A program made the position numbers and the translations under genes. 42,496 nucleotides of DNA from UBA5109 sp965662565. GTDB taxonomy: Bacteria; Pseudomonadota; Gammaproteobacteria; Pseudomonadales; Pseudohongiellaceae. The first letter of the stretch is position 1. Each line of letters opens with the position of its first letter. The notes under the pieces were generated by a model. The model did not search any database and was not told the origin of the DNA. It was given only the letters and a program-made list of their open reading frames with translations. The DNA is taken from positions 1 through 42,496 of the forward strand of contig CBFIHS010000014.1 in NCBI GenBank assembly GCA_965662565.1, written 5' to 3'. Shown in pieces: positions 1 to 9,060 of the stretch.

Positions 1-3000
1 TCGACAAAGGTTTTATCTAAATCGAGAACATAAGCAAAACCACCTGTCATTCCAGCCCCAAAGTTGTGACCCGTACTTCCAAGGACGGTTACTATTCCAC
101 CAGTCATATACTCACAACAATGATCTCCAGCACCTTCAACAACTGCATGGACACCTGAGTTTCTCACAGCAAATCTTTCACCAGCACGACCTGTTACAAA
201 AAGTTTCCCGCCTGTTGCACCATAAAGACAAGTATTACCTATGATAGAAGTGTCTTGAGTTTTAAAGCTACTGCCTGGAGGAGGAACAACAATTAACTTT
301 CCACCAGCCATACCTTTACCAACGTAGTCGTTTGCATCCCCGACTATAGTCATGTTTAAACCGCCTGCATTCCAAACCCCAAAACTTTGTCCTACACAGC
401 CAGTTAACCGTATGTTGATTGGCGCATCTTCCATACCGTGATTGCCATAACGCTTTGCAATCTCTCCTGACAAGCGTGCGCCAATAGATCTATTAAAGTT
501 TTGAACCTCATAGTTAAAAATCCCCCCACTTTTAGCTTCAATTGCTGGAAGAATATCTTTAACCATTTGTTCTGCCAAAAGACCTTTATCGAGTGGTTCA
601 TTTCTCTCTGTCTTACAATATTGATCTTGGTCAGCTGAAATATTGTCGTTATGAAGCAAGCGAGAAAGATCTATATTGGCTTGCTTTTCAGTTTGAGGCT
701 CAAGAAACTCAAACAAATCAGTACGACCAATCAAATCAACCAAGTTACTAACACCTAACCTTGCCATCCACTGTCGAGTATCTTGGGCAACAAATTTGAA
801 GTAATTCATTACCATTTCCACTTCACCAACAAAATGCTTATCTCTAAGAGTTTTGTCTTGAGTAGCAACGCCTGTAGCACAATTATTTAAATGGCAAATA
901 CGTAAATACTTACAGCCCATAACAACCATAGGGATAGTGCCAAAACCAAAACTTTCTGCACCTAGGATTGCCGCTTTAATGACATCAAGACCTGTCTTTA
1001 AGCCTCCATCTGTCTGCAATCTTATTCGACCGCGCAGATCGTTCGAACGAAGAGCTTGTTGCACTTCACTAAGGCCGAGCTCCCATGGGTTTCCGGCATA
1101 ACGAATAGAAGTTAAGGGACTCGCTCCGGTACCGCCATCATGACCAGAAATAGTAATAAAATCAGCGTAAGCTTTTGCAACACCTGCAGCAATAGTACCC
1201 ACACCAGGGCCAGCAACCAGTTTCACCGAAACCAGAGCCTGAGGATTAACTTGCTTCAAATCAAAAATCAGTTGCGCCAAGTCTTCAATCGAATAAATAT
1301 CGTGATGAGGAGGCGGAGATATAAGTGTGACACCTGGAATCGAATGTCGAAGCCTAGCAATTAATTTGTTTACTTTTCGACCTGGTAATTGTCCACCTTC
1401 CCCAGGTTTAGCACCTTGAGCAATTTTTATCTGCAAAACCTCAGCATTCACCAAGTAATGAGGAGTAACTCCAAAACGTCCAGAAGCTATTTGTTTAATC
1501 TTAGAAATTTTGTCTGTACCAAAACGAGCAGGATCCTCTCCGCCCTCGCCTGAGTTAGATCTGCCACCCAAACGATTCATAGCTTGAGCAAGTGCTTCGT
1601 GAGCTTCCGGCGATAATGCGCCTAAAGACATACCTGCAGAATCAAAGCGTTTAAGAATATTTTCTATTGGCTCTACTTGATCGATGTCGATTGCCTCAAC
1701 ATCTTCTCGAAGCCCCATCATGTCACGCAAAGCAGATAAAGGGCGATTGTCTACGATCTGAGAAAACTTACGATACTTTTCAAAGTCGCCTGTCTTAACA
1801 GCATCCTGAATTGTTTGAACCACATCAGGATTAATCATGTGGTATTCACCACCATGAATGTATTTCAATAAACCGCCCTGTTTTAATTTCTTACGTGGCG
1901 ACCAGGCTTCTTTTGCTAGTTTTTCTTGATCGTGTTGCAAATGAGCAAAAGTGGCACCCTGAATCTTACTTATGTTGTCTGGGAAACACTGAGCTATTAC
2001 ATCATCAGCTAGACCAACAATCTCAAATAACTGTGCACCACGATATGAACTGATGGTACTGATGCCCATTTTAGAAAGGATTTTTAACAAGCCTTTGTTA
2101 ATGCCTTTACGATATTTTTTGTGACCTTCTAATGGCTCAACATCGAGCATCTTGCGATCAATCATATGATCAATCACGTCATAGCTCATATATGGATAAA
2201 CCGCAGTTGCCCCATAACCTATAAGACAAGCTATTTGATGAGAATCTCTGGCACTCGCGGTTTCTACAATTAAGTTACTTTCGCAACGAAGACCTTTGGT
2301 ATTAAGGTTGTGGTGAATAGCTGCAGTCGCCAAAAGAGCATTGATTACCAATTGACCTTGCTCTGGTAAACGCTCAGAAATAAACAATAAAACTTTACCC
2401 GCTCTAACTGCTGCCTCTGACTCAACAACAATATTTTTAATTGCTTGTTCCAGTCCAATTTCAGGATCATAAGCCAGAGATAAATTCGCAGAATCATAGC
2501 CCGGCCTATCAAGATGCAATAAGTTGTAGAACTTTGCTGGAGAAAGCAACGGAGATGTGAGAATTACCCTATTAGCATGCTCGGGTGTTTCTTCAAAAAT
2601 ATTTAATTCACGACCCATTCGTGTTTCAAGCGACATCACTATAGTTTCACGCAGTGAATCAATCGGCGGATTAGTCACCTGAGCAAATTGCTGCCGGAAA
2701 TAGTCGTAAAGTGGGCGAACTTGTTGCGATAAAACCGCTATAGGGGTGTCATCTCCCATTGAGCCAGTACCCTCAGCAGCTTTTTCAGCCAAAGGCTTCA
2801 TTACTTGGTCTAATTCCTCGAAAGTGACCTGAAACATTTTCATGTGCTGTTCACATTCTTCACGAGGCAAGGATTTTAATTCTGGAATGTGCTCAGCCAA
2901 GGTGGATTCAACAAGAAACGACTTCTCTTTAATCCATTTCGCATATGGTTGCCTAACTTTTAAGTAATCCCCAACATCGTCAGAATGCATAATCTTGCCT

Positions 3001-4217
3001 TCTTCAGTGTCGACAACCAAAATTTGGCCAGGGCCTACCCGCCCTTTTGCAATGACATCTTCAGGTTTGTAATCATTTACTCCAATTTCTGAAGCAGCAG
3101 TCAAATAACCATTTTTCGTCATCACCCACCTTGATGGCCTAAGGCCATTGCTGTCGAGCACACAGGCTGCGAAACGACCATCAGTTAAAACCACACCAGC
3201 GGGGCCATCCCAAGGTTCCATATGGAATGAATTATAGGTATAAAAACCACGTAGAGCCTCATCAAGGTCTTCCATATTTTGCCAGCTAGGTGGAATAATC
3301 AGACGAATGGCTTGGTATAAATCCATGCCACTTGTGACTAACAATTCCAGCATATTATCCATTGAAGAAGAATCAGAACCAGTAGAGTTAACTAAGGGAG
3401 CTATTTCTTCAATATTAGGTATAGCGGCGGATTTAAATTTTGAGATTCTTGCTTTAGCCCAGTTTCTGTTGCCACGGATAGTATTAATTTCTCCGTTATG
3501 AGCCAGCATTCTAAAAGGTTGAGCGAGTGGCCATCTAGGTAGGGTGTTGGTTGAAAAACGCTGATGGTAAGTAACCATAGCCACTTCCATACGAGGATCT
3601 TGTAGGTCTAAATAAAAATTCGGTAAGTCCACAGGCATCATAAGCCCTTTATAGGACAACACAGTCGAAGAAAGTGAACAAATATAAAAGTCTTCGTCCT
3701 CGGCTAATAGATTCTCAGCTTTACGACGAGCTATGAAAAGTTTTACTGCGAGTTCTGACTTCTCTAGATCCTTCGCATTGACGAAAATTTGCTCGATTTC
3801 CGGCATGCATTCTAATGCCATTCTTCCACAAACGTCTTCGTTATAAGGCACTTTTCGCCAGCCTATTACGTCAAGGCCTTGAGCAGTGAGTTCTTTCTCC
3901 AAAGTTGATTTAGCGTGCTCTGCCAAAGCTTCATCTTGGCTGAAGAACACCATACCAATGCCGTAGTTATCACTTAAATCGACATTAAACTTTTCTTTAG
4001 CAATTGCGCGCAAAAAGGCATCAGGCTTTTGCATCAACAGACCGCAACCATCACCAGTGATTCCATCTGCTGCGATACCGCCACGATGGGTCATGCAGGC
4101 TAGCGATTTTACCGCAGTCTGTAATAGATCATGGCTTGGCTCCCCATTAATATGGGCGATTAGGCCAAAGCCACAGTTATCTCTAAACTCACTAGGGTGA
4201 TATAACCCAGGTCTCAT
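1..4217 (-). CDS. gltB: Glutamate synthase (GOGAT) large subunit, partial at window edge
   Basis: Large subunit of NADPH-dependent glutamate synthase, which turns glutamine plus 2-oxoglutarate into two glutamates; it works with GltD, presumably encoded beyond the left edge. One frame stays open from the ATG at 4217 to the edge, about 1405 codons of the family's roughly 1480-1500. The N-terminus reads MRPGLYHPSEFRDNCGFGL, where Cys15 is the expected amidotransferase nucleophile exposed after propeptide removal. The N-terminal glutaminase domain is followed by the central and FMN domains. The Fe-S cysteine cluster CKYLRICHLNNCATG lies near 880-925 (about residue 1100). The C-terminal beta-helix domain (GGFAYVLD) runs off the edge. 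No frameshift is apparent, because start and end share a frame. It lies downstream of aroB on the same strand but has its own likely promoter. Family assignment is secure. Confidence 0.97.
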   Translation of the reverse strand, partial: MRPGLYHPSEFRDNCGFGLIAHINGEPSHDLLQTAVKSLACMTHRGGIAADGITGDGCGLLMQKPDAFLRAIAKEKFNVDLSDNYGIGMVFFSQDEALAEHAKSTLEKELTAQGLDVIGWRKVPYNEDVCGRMALECMPEIEQIFVNAKDLEKSELAVKLFIARRKAENLLAEDEDFYICSLSSTVLSYKGLMMPVDLPNFYLDLQDPRMEVAMVTYHQRFSTNTLPRWPLAQPFRMLAHNGEINTIRGNRNWAKARISKFKSAAIPNIEEIAPLVNSTGSDSSSMDNMLELLVTSGMDLYQAIRLIIPPSWQNMEDLDEALRGFYTYNSFHMEPWDGPAGVVLTDGRFAACVLDSNGLRPSRWVMTKNGYLTAASEIGVNDYKPEDVIAKGRVGPGQILVVDTEEGKIMHSDDVGDYLKVRQPYAKWIKEKSFLVESTLAEHIPELKSLPREECEQHMKMFQVTFEELDQVMKPLAEKAAEGTGSMGDDTPIAVLSQQVRPLYDYFRQQFAQVTNPPIDSLRETIVMSLETRMGRELNIFEETPEHANRVILTSPLLSPAKFYNLLHLDRPGYDSANLSLAYDPEIGLEQAIKNIVVESEAAVRAGKVLLFISERLPEQGQLVINALLATAAIHHNLNTKGLRCESNLIVETASARDSHQIACLIGYGATAVYPYMSYDVIDHMIDRKMLDVEPLEGHKKYRKGINKGLLKILSKMGISTISSYRGAQLFEIVGLADDVIAQCFPDNISKIQGATFAHLQHDQEKLAKEAWSPRKKLKQGGLLKYIHGGEYHMINPDVVQTIQDAVKTGDFEKYRKFSQIVDNRPLSALRDMMGLREDVEAIDIDQVEPIENILKRFDSAGMSLGALSPEAHEALAQAMNRLGGRSNSGEGGEDPARFGTDKISKIKQIASGRFGVTPHYLVNAEVLQIKIAQGAKPGEGGQLPGRKVNKLIARLRHSIPGVTLISPPPHHDIYSIEDLAQLIFDLKQVNPQALVSVKLVAGPGVGTIAAGVAKAYADFITISGHDGGTGASPLTSIRYAGNPWELGLSEVQQALRSNDLRGRIRLQTDGGLKTGLDVIKAAILGAESFGFGTIPMVVMGCKYLRICHLNNCATGVATQDKTLRDKHFVGEVEMVMNYFKFVAQDTRQWMARLGVSNLVDLIGRTDLFEFLEPQTEKQANIDLSRLLHNDNISADQDQYCKTERNEPLDKGLLAEQMVKDILPAIEAKSGGIFNYEVQNFNRSIGARLSGEIAKRYGNHGMEDAPINIRLTGCVGQSFGVWNAGGLNMTIVGDANDYVGKGMAGGKLIVVPPPGSSFKTQDTSIIGNTCLYGATGGKLFVTGRAGERFAVRNSGVHAVVEGAGDHCCEYMTGGIVTVLGSTGHNFGAGMTGGFAYVLDLDKTFV

Positions 4218-4316
4218 ATCCAATTACTCTAAATTTAATAGAACGATGTAAAGGGCGGTTTTGCTCTGTGTTAGCTTGGAGGGAAACAGCCTCTTATTTA
4301 ACGCAAAGAGCCAGAT

Positions 4317-4345
4317 ATTCTACACAAGGACCAAGTTCTGGGCAA
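4317..4345 (-). promoter_or_regulatory. Likely sigma-70 promoter of gltB
   Basis: Read on the minus strand, TTGCCC (4345-4340) and TAGAAT (4322-4317) are separated by 17 bases, which fits -35 and -10 boxes. Transcription would start near 4310, giving a leader of about 90 bases before the gltB ATG. The rest of the 191-base aroB-gltB gap holds no gene that I can see. Confidence 0.5.
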
Positions 4346-4408
4346 TCTAGTTTGTGATAAATAGATAAGAGGCATTTCAGCCTTTTGGGAAAGGATTTTC
4401 GTATGTGA

Positions 4409-5503
4409 CTAGCTGACACCCAGTTTTTCACCGGCTTGCAGCGTTTGAAATAATATTTCTGGGGCAATATCGGCTTTAATAGAAGCCTCCCCTAAAGCCT
4501 CTAATAAGATGAAACGTATTACACCTTGCTGAGCTTTCTTGTCATGACTCATCGATGAGATGAATTGATCGACACTTATTCCCTCTGGAGGGGAAACCGG
4601 CAAACCAGCCTTGCTAATAAGAGCTTTAATATCAGCTACATCTTGCACCGTGAGCATACCTAAACGCCATGAAAGATCAGCCGCCATAACCATTCCAGCA
4701 CCAACTGCTTCTCCATGCAACCAAGCCCCATATCCCATCTGAGTCTCAATAGCATGACCAAAAGTATGACCAAAATTTAAAATTGCTCTAATCCCAGACT
4801 CTCGTTCATCCGCAGCCACGATGGCAGCTTTTTCTTCACAGCTTATTCTTACTGCTTCGCTTAAAGACTCAGAATCCCGTGCTCGAAGAGCATCAATTTC
4901 TTTTATTAACCATTGATAAAAATCGTTGTTATTAATCAAGCCATACTTAATAACTTCAGCTAAACCAGCTGAAAGTTCTCTTTCAGGCAATGAATTAAGG
5001 GTCTCGATATCAGCTATTACGCACTGAGGCTGGTAAAAAGCACCAACCATATTTTTCCCTAAAGGTCGATTTACCCCGGTTTTCCCACCTACAGATGAAT
5101 CCACTTGAGATAAAAGGGTTGTTGGAATTTGAATAAAATCAACTCCCCTCTGATAGGTCGCAGCAACAAAGCCCGTCATATCTCCAATAACGCCGCCGCC
5201 CAAAGCAATTAAAGTACAGTTTCTTTCAAAGCGGCACTGCAAAAGGAAATCATAAATCTTTGCTATGTTGTCCAGAGTTTTCTCAGCTTCGCCATCCGGA
5301 AGTATAAATTCTTGAACTTCATAGTCTGCAAGCAAAGACTTCACTGCCTCAAGATAGAGTGGCGCAACGACTTCATTCGTTATGATACAAACTTGCTTGG
5401 CTTTTATGTGCGAACTTAAAAGGCTTGTCTGTTTTAAAAGACCTGAACCAATATAGATTGGGTAAGCCCTATCACCCAAATCAACATTAACTGTAATCGC
5501 CAT
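4409..5503 (-). CDS. aroB: 3-dehydroquinate synthase
   Basis: Second enzyme of the shikimate pathway: converts DAHP to 3-dehydroquinate in the cytoplasm using NAD and a divalent metal. The protein of 364 residues has the family's normal length. The NAD-binding stretch GGGVIGDMTGFVAATYQRG and the following PTTLLSQVDSSVGGKTGVN motif are intact, as are the metal ligands around GHTFGHAIE and the later WLHGEAV histidine. I prefer the ATG at 5503, two bases after the aroK stop and preceded by GGGAG, over an in-frame ATG at 5521 that lies inside aroK and would add six residues. It forms the usual aroK-aroB pair, downstream of pilQ. Confidence 0.97.
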   Translation of the reverse strand: MAITVNVDLGDRAYPIYIGSGLLKQTSLLSSHIKAKQVCIITNEVVAPLYLEAVKSLLADYEVQEFILPDGEAEKTLDNIAKIYDFLLQCRFERNCTLIALGGGVIGDMTGFVAATYQRGVDFIQIPTTLLSQVDSSVGGKTGVNRPLGKNMVGAFYQPQCVIADIETLNSLPERELSAGLAEVIKYGLINNNDFYQWLIKEIDALRARDSESLSEAVRISCEEKAAIVAADERESGIRAILNFGHTFGHAIETQMGYGAWLHGEAVGAGMVMAADLSWRLGMLTVQDVADIKALISKAGLPVSPPEGISVDQFISSMSHDKKAQQGVIRFILLEALGEASIKADIAPEILFQTLQAGEKLGVS

Positions 5504-5504
5504 A

Positions 5505-6035
5505 TTATTCTTCGCTCCCAAGCAGATGATTCACTATCTCAGAAGAAACGGCTTTCGCACTCCTTAGACTGGTCATCACCATAAAATCGGCAATTTCACG
5601 ATACAAGGGATCTCTTTCTTCCATAAGAGATCTCAAAGTTAATTCAGGGTCATCAACGTTTTGTAATAAGGGCCTTTTTTGATCTTTTCTTGTTCTTTCT
5701 AGCTGTTGGTTGATCGTTGTCATTAAATAAACAACTGTGCCTCGACTGTGTAAAAGCCTACGGTTTTGTTCTGAAAGAACAGCCCCTCCACCTGTCGCAA
5801 GCACAATTTTATTTTTCTCGGTTAACTCTTCAATGACCTTTTCTTCCCTTTTGCGAAAACCTTCTTCGCCTTCCATATCAAAAATCCAAGCAATATCAGC
5901 CCCTGTCCGATCTTCAATTTCCTGATCAGAATCAAAAAATTCAAGCCTTAAGTCCTGAGCAAGCAACCTACCAATAGTCGTCTTACCAGCACCCATCGGG
6001 CCGATTAAAAATATATTATCTACAGATTTTTTCAT
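5505..6035 (-). CDS. aroK: Shikimate kinase
   Basis: Phosphorylates the 3-hydroxyl of shikimate with ATP, two steps after AroB. The 176-residue protein shows the P-loop GPMGAGKTT (residues 12-20), the shikimate-contacting FFDSDQEIE segment (about 33-41), the GGGAVL substrate loop (about 81-86) and the RPLL lid motif (about 122-125). Its stop codon lies one base before the aroB start, so the two genes are probably translated together. It follows pilQ by 41 bases, the conserved pilQ-aroK-aroB arrangement of gammaproteobacteria. Confidence 0.97.
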   Translation of the reverse strand: MKKSVDNIFLIGPMGAGKTTIGRLLAQDLRLEFFDSDQEIEDRTGADIAWIFDMEGEEGFRKREEKVIEELTEKNKIVLATGGGAVLSEQNRRLLHSRGTVVYLMTTINQQLERTRKDQKRPLLQNVDDPELTLRSLMEERDPLYREIADFMVMTSLRSAKAVSSEIVNHLLGSEE

Positions 6036-6076
6036 TAAGCGATAAGCTTAAATTGGAAGCGTAATATTTTCAAACC

Positions 6077-8137
6077 TTAAATATCATTGATAATTGAAGG
6101 AGTAATGAAAATCAGCAATTCACTTTTCTCTTCGGTGTTTGTTGTTCGTCTGAACAAGCCCCCTACATAAGGCAAATCACCAAAAAACATAGTTTTTGCT
6201 ACTGATGTAGTAACATTTTTCTGAAAAACTCCCCCTAAAACTATTGTCTCACCATTATCAACCAATACTCGAGTTGTAATAGAGTTTGTACTAATAGGAG
6301 GAGGCCCGTTACCCCCAGAATCACCTGGTGCATCTTGGTGAATATCCAATAACATTATTATTTTACCATCGGGAGTAATTTGAGGTGTTACCTCTAAAGA
6401 AAGTGCTGCTGTAATAAACTGCACATTAGTTCCACCTGCTGTTCCACCCGCTTGAGCCTGAAAGGGAATTTGCACTCCCGACTCAATTCTAGCTGTTTGT
6501 TGATCCTGAGTTGTTAAAGAAGGCTGGGCGACAATATCACCATTTCCACTGTCTTCGAGTGCAGACAACTCAAGCTGCAACAGACCATTATCTCCAGCAT
6601 AACCTAAGGCAAAAGAAGAGTTTGAAGTACTGACACCTAAATCAACAGCTAATTGTTGCTCAGAAAAGCTAGTGTCAAATCCACCAAGACTACCGCTTAA
6701 GAGAAATTCATCACCAAAACCCGGGAAAGTTTGCAGTCCGCCCCAGCGAATCCCCAAAGCATCGGAAAAACTAGTCGAAGCATTCACTATTCTGGCCTCA
6801 ATCAATACCTGTCGAACTGGAACATCGAGCCTCTCGAGCATTGAACGAATTTCTGCCAACACAACCGGCGCATCCTGAACGATCAGGGTGTTGGTTCTAT
6901 TATCAACAGTAGCAGCACCTCGTTCAGACAAAATTCCACCGCCTTCAGCGCCACCACCAGTAATCAAGACCAGCATCTCACTAGCCACAGCATAGTTAAC
7001 TGAAATATACGCTGTTTCTAAAGGTACGAGCGATTCAACTTCCTGACTTGCCTCAAGTTGTTCACGCTCCGACTGTGCAATATCTGATGCAGGAGCAACA
7101 TAAAGAACATTACCTTCTTGTCTTTGTCCAAGCCCTCTCGACCTAAGGACTAAATCTAAAGCCTGATCCCAAGGCACATCTACAAGACGTAAAGTAATGT
7201 TGCCAGTTACAGCATCGCTGACTACTAAACTAAAGTTTTGAAATTCTGCAAAAATCTGTAATACCTGTCGAATTGGAATATCTTGAAAATTTAAATTCAT
7301 TCGATCGCCGTCAAAATCTAAATCATTTTGAGCAATTCCATTTCGCGACTCAATTACAGGACTTACATCGATTATAAATTCATCGTCACTTTGGTAAGCA
7401 ATATAGTCATACTGCCCCATGACATCGGCAGCAACTAATACCGACCCATTGTCTTCATACACATCTATATACCTAACTGGAGTTGAGAAATCAGATACGT
7501 CTAAGCGTTGTTGTCCCTGACTTAAGCCAGCATTTCTGAATTCAAGAGTTAAGGCAGATCCAGAACGATCGATATTGCCCGCCAATGATCCATCAGTCAT
7601 TTGAACAATTATCTGGCCTTCACCATTATTCCCTCGACGAAAATCAACATCTCTAATAGCGGAAACTGTATTAGTAACTGCCCCAGAAACTGAAGCAGCA
7701 GCGCGAACGTTAGAGTTATTTTCTGATTCATCATTACCCAAAATAACAAAAAGGCTATTACCATCAACTCTTGTTGTATAAGGAGACAAAGAACTCAAAT
7801 TAACAACCATACGAGTTCTACTCTGATCATCAAGGATCATTACACTGCTTGCTATATCAGCTTCAAGTGGAAAGCGTCTTTCTGATAGCTGATTAGCAAC
7901 TCCATTAAAGTCCATTGAGAGGCGAGCGGGATTAGCGATCTCGAAAATTGCCGGTGTTGGAGGGACATTATTGAATTGTAATTCAATTTCAAGCTGATCT
8001 CCGGGCAAAGTAATAAAGTTAATATCTTGTAATGCCGTAGATTGCGCAAACGAAGAAATAGAATAACTACTAACAACAATCAAAAGCATAGCCTTGTATG
8101 CTTTAAGAATTATTGATTTGATGGACTTAACACCCAT
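6077..8137 (-). CDS. pilQ: Type IV pilus secretin PilQ
   Basis: Outer-membrane secretin through which type IV pili (or DNA during competence) pass. From the ATG at 8137 the protein has 686 residues: a signal peptide ending near SSFAQ, an AMIN domain (LPGDQLEIELQFN), an STN domain (about 280-350, MNLNFQDIPIRQVLQIFAEF), an N1 domain, and the secretin domain with VPVRQVLIEARIV, ALSLEVTPQITPDGKI and the C-terminal GDLPYVGGLFR. I chose this start because a strong ribosome-binding site (CAGGAAG, 7-base gap) precedes it and a signal peptide follows at once; in-frame ATG 8224 and TTG 8230 would add about 30 residues. The gene looks intact although its inner-membrane partners pilM, pilN, pilO and pilP are reduced to a scar just upstream. 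Confidence 0.95.
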   Translation of the reverse strand: MGVKSIKSIILKAYKAMLLIVVSSYSISSFAQSTALQDINFITLPGDQLEIELQFNNVPPTPAIFEIANPARLSMDFNGVANQLSERRFPLEADIASSVMILDDQSRTRMVVNLSSLSPYTTRVDGNSLFVILGNDESENNSNVRAAASVSGAVTNTVSAIRDVDFRRGNNGEGQIIVQMTDGSLAGNIDRSGSALTLEFRNAGLSQGQQRLDVSDFSTPVRYIDVYEDNGSVLVAADVMGQYDYIAYQSDDEFIIDVSPVIESRNGIAQNDLDFDGDRMNLNFQDIPIRQVLQIFAEFQNFSLVVSDAVTGNITLRLVDVPWDQALDLVLRSRGLGQRQEGNVLYVAPASDIAQSEREQLEASQEVESLVPLETAYISVNYAVASEMLVLITGGGAEGGGILSERGAATVDNRTNTLIVQDAPVVLAEIRSMLERLDVPVRQVLIEARIVNASTSFSDALGIRWGGLQTFPGFGDEFLLSGSLGGFDTSFSEQQLAVDLGVSTSNSSFALGYAGDNGLLQLELSALEDSGNGDIVAQPSLTTQDQQTARIESGVQIPFQAQAGGTAGGTNVQFITAALSLEVTPQITPDGKIIMLLDIHQDAPGDSGGNGPPPISTNSITTRVLVDNGETIVLGGVFQKNVTTSVAKTMFFGDLPYVGGLFRRTTNTEEKSELLIFITPSIINDI

Positions 8138-8242
8138 AGTATGACTTCCTGCAAAACAAGAAAAAGTTTGCAGAATTCTCTCTGCGCAACCTGCTAATCT
8201 TTGCTTGTAATTGTTTACTCGCATTATCAAAATAACTCTTTA

Positions 8243-8397
8243 TTATTCACTCAAACTAATTCTTTGCGGTCGCTCTATCCAACCACCCGCACCATTCGGA
8301 ACGATCTCAACCAAATCAATTTTGCTCTCTGATATCCCAACAACTCTTCCATGATTACGCCCCATGTAGCTTCCTTCCATCACATAATGTAGGTTGC
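8243..8397 (-). pseudogene. pilP: 3' remnant of pilP
   Basis: Reading the minus strand, about 50 codons match the C-terminal end of the pilus lipoprotein PilP: EGSYMGRNHGRVVGISESKI, then LVEIVPNGAGGWIERPQRIS and a TAA at 8245-8243. The N-terminal lipobox and about two thirds of the gene are missing. The sequence joins upstream, in another frame, to a pilM fragment. PilP normally links the PilN-PilO inner-membrane pair to the PilQ secretin. An ATG at 8380 could still start a peptide of 45 residues, but it has no signal peptide. I identify it from characteristic residues and from its position immediately before pilQ. Confidence 0.85.
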
Positions 8398-8639
8398 CGC
8401 CACCGCGGCATCTTTGGTTTTGGTTTTTATTGTAGAAGCCGCAATCAGCATGACATCACTGAGAGCCTCAAGATCATTAATATTCTTCTCTACAACTGCA
8501 TTTTCTGGTCTGGGCGGCTAATATAGTTCTCAAGCTTGAACTTGTTGGCAGATTTACTTAACTCCAGCAACTTTATTGAGCTGGAGCTAATGTCTATACC
8601 AAGCAGAGCAGCACTTTTTTTATTTAAAATACCAAGCAA
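8398..8639 (-). pseudogene. pilM: 5' remnant of pilM, frameshifted
   Basis: Minus-strand codons from a TTG at 8639 (AGAGG a few bases upstream) read LGILNKKSAALLGIDISSSS and IKLLELSKSANKFKLENYIS, the typical start of the actin-like pilus protein PilM. The frame ends at a TAG at 8492-8490. One frame over, the PilM reading resumes as AVVEKNINDLEALSDVM and ends KDAAVAA near 8398, implying loss of one A in the A4 run at 8501-8504. About 80 of roughly 350 codons remain; the rest, with pilN, pilO and most of pilP, is absent. The divergent mrcA neighbour is the normal context of pilM, which supports the identification. Confidence 0.85.
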
Positions 8640-9060
8640 AATCAGACCTCTACGCCAAATGGACGCTTCTTATATAACCCTTGAATACCCTATTCCCTTT
8701 TAGTCTAGCACTTTCTTCAACATTTACTATGCAATTAAGCTACAAATAAGGAGTCTATCACGCTAGCACGTTACTCAATTTAAGTATTATTTTCACGCAA
8801 TTAAAGCAATTACCAACAAATTACTTTAAATTGATAACTGCTTCACAATTTGGCTTATCGCTATAAATTTAAAATCTCGATATGATTCTGGGTGTTTTTT
8901 GTATTTTGAGTTTCTATATCTCAATAAATTAAAATCACTTTTTTAGCTCAAAACAGTTAAAATCTATCCATCAGTTCATGAATCTAATGTACTTACCAGT
9001 CAGCCCTGACATTGGGGCAGGCAAAGCAGAAGCGCTATTTGAAGGTATTATTACTGACGT
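8640..9060. other. Intergenic region between the pilM remnant and mrcA
   Basis: This 421-base AT-rich stretch separates the divergent pil remnant and mrcA. It should hold the old pil operon promoter on the minus strand (a TATATAA lies near 8670) and the mrcA promoter on the plus strand, but I could not pick out a convincing -35/-10 pair for either. I see no coding sequence in it. Confidence 0.5.

Noticed and set aside
1140..1364. Plus-strand open reading frame opposite gltB
   Set aside because: It is antisense to a well-supported GltB reading frame and has no family signature; the same holds for the other short frames opposite or inside aroK, pilQ, priA, hslU, gpmI and hisF.
4290..4379. Widely spaced inverted GCCTCTTAT copies in the aroB-gltB gap
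   Set aside because: The arms are about 70 bases apart, short and imperfect; this is within what chance would give.
8137..8230. N-terminal extension of PilQ from TTG 8230 or ATG 8224
   Set aside because: The added residues (RVNNYKQRLAGCAERIL...) do not resemble a signal peptide or PilQ, whereas ATG 8137 has a strong ribosome-binding site and is followed by a signal sequence.
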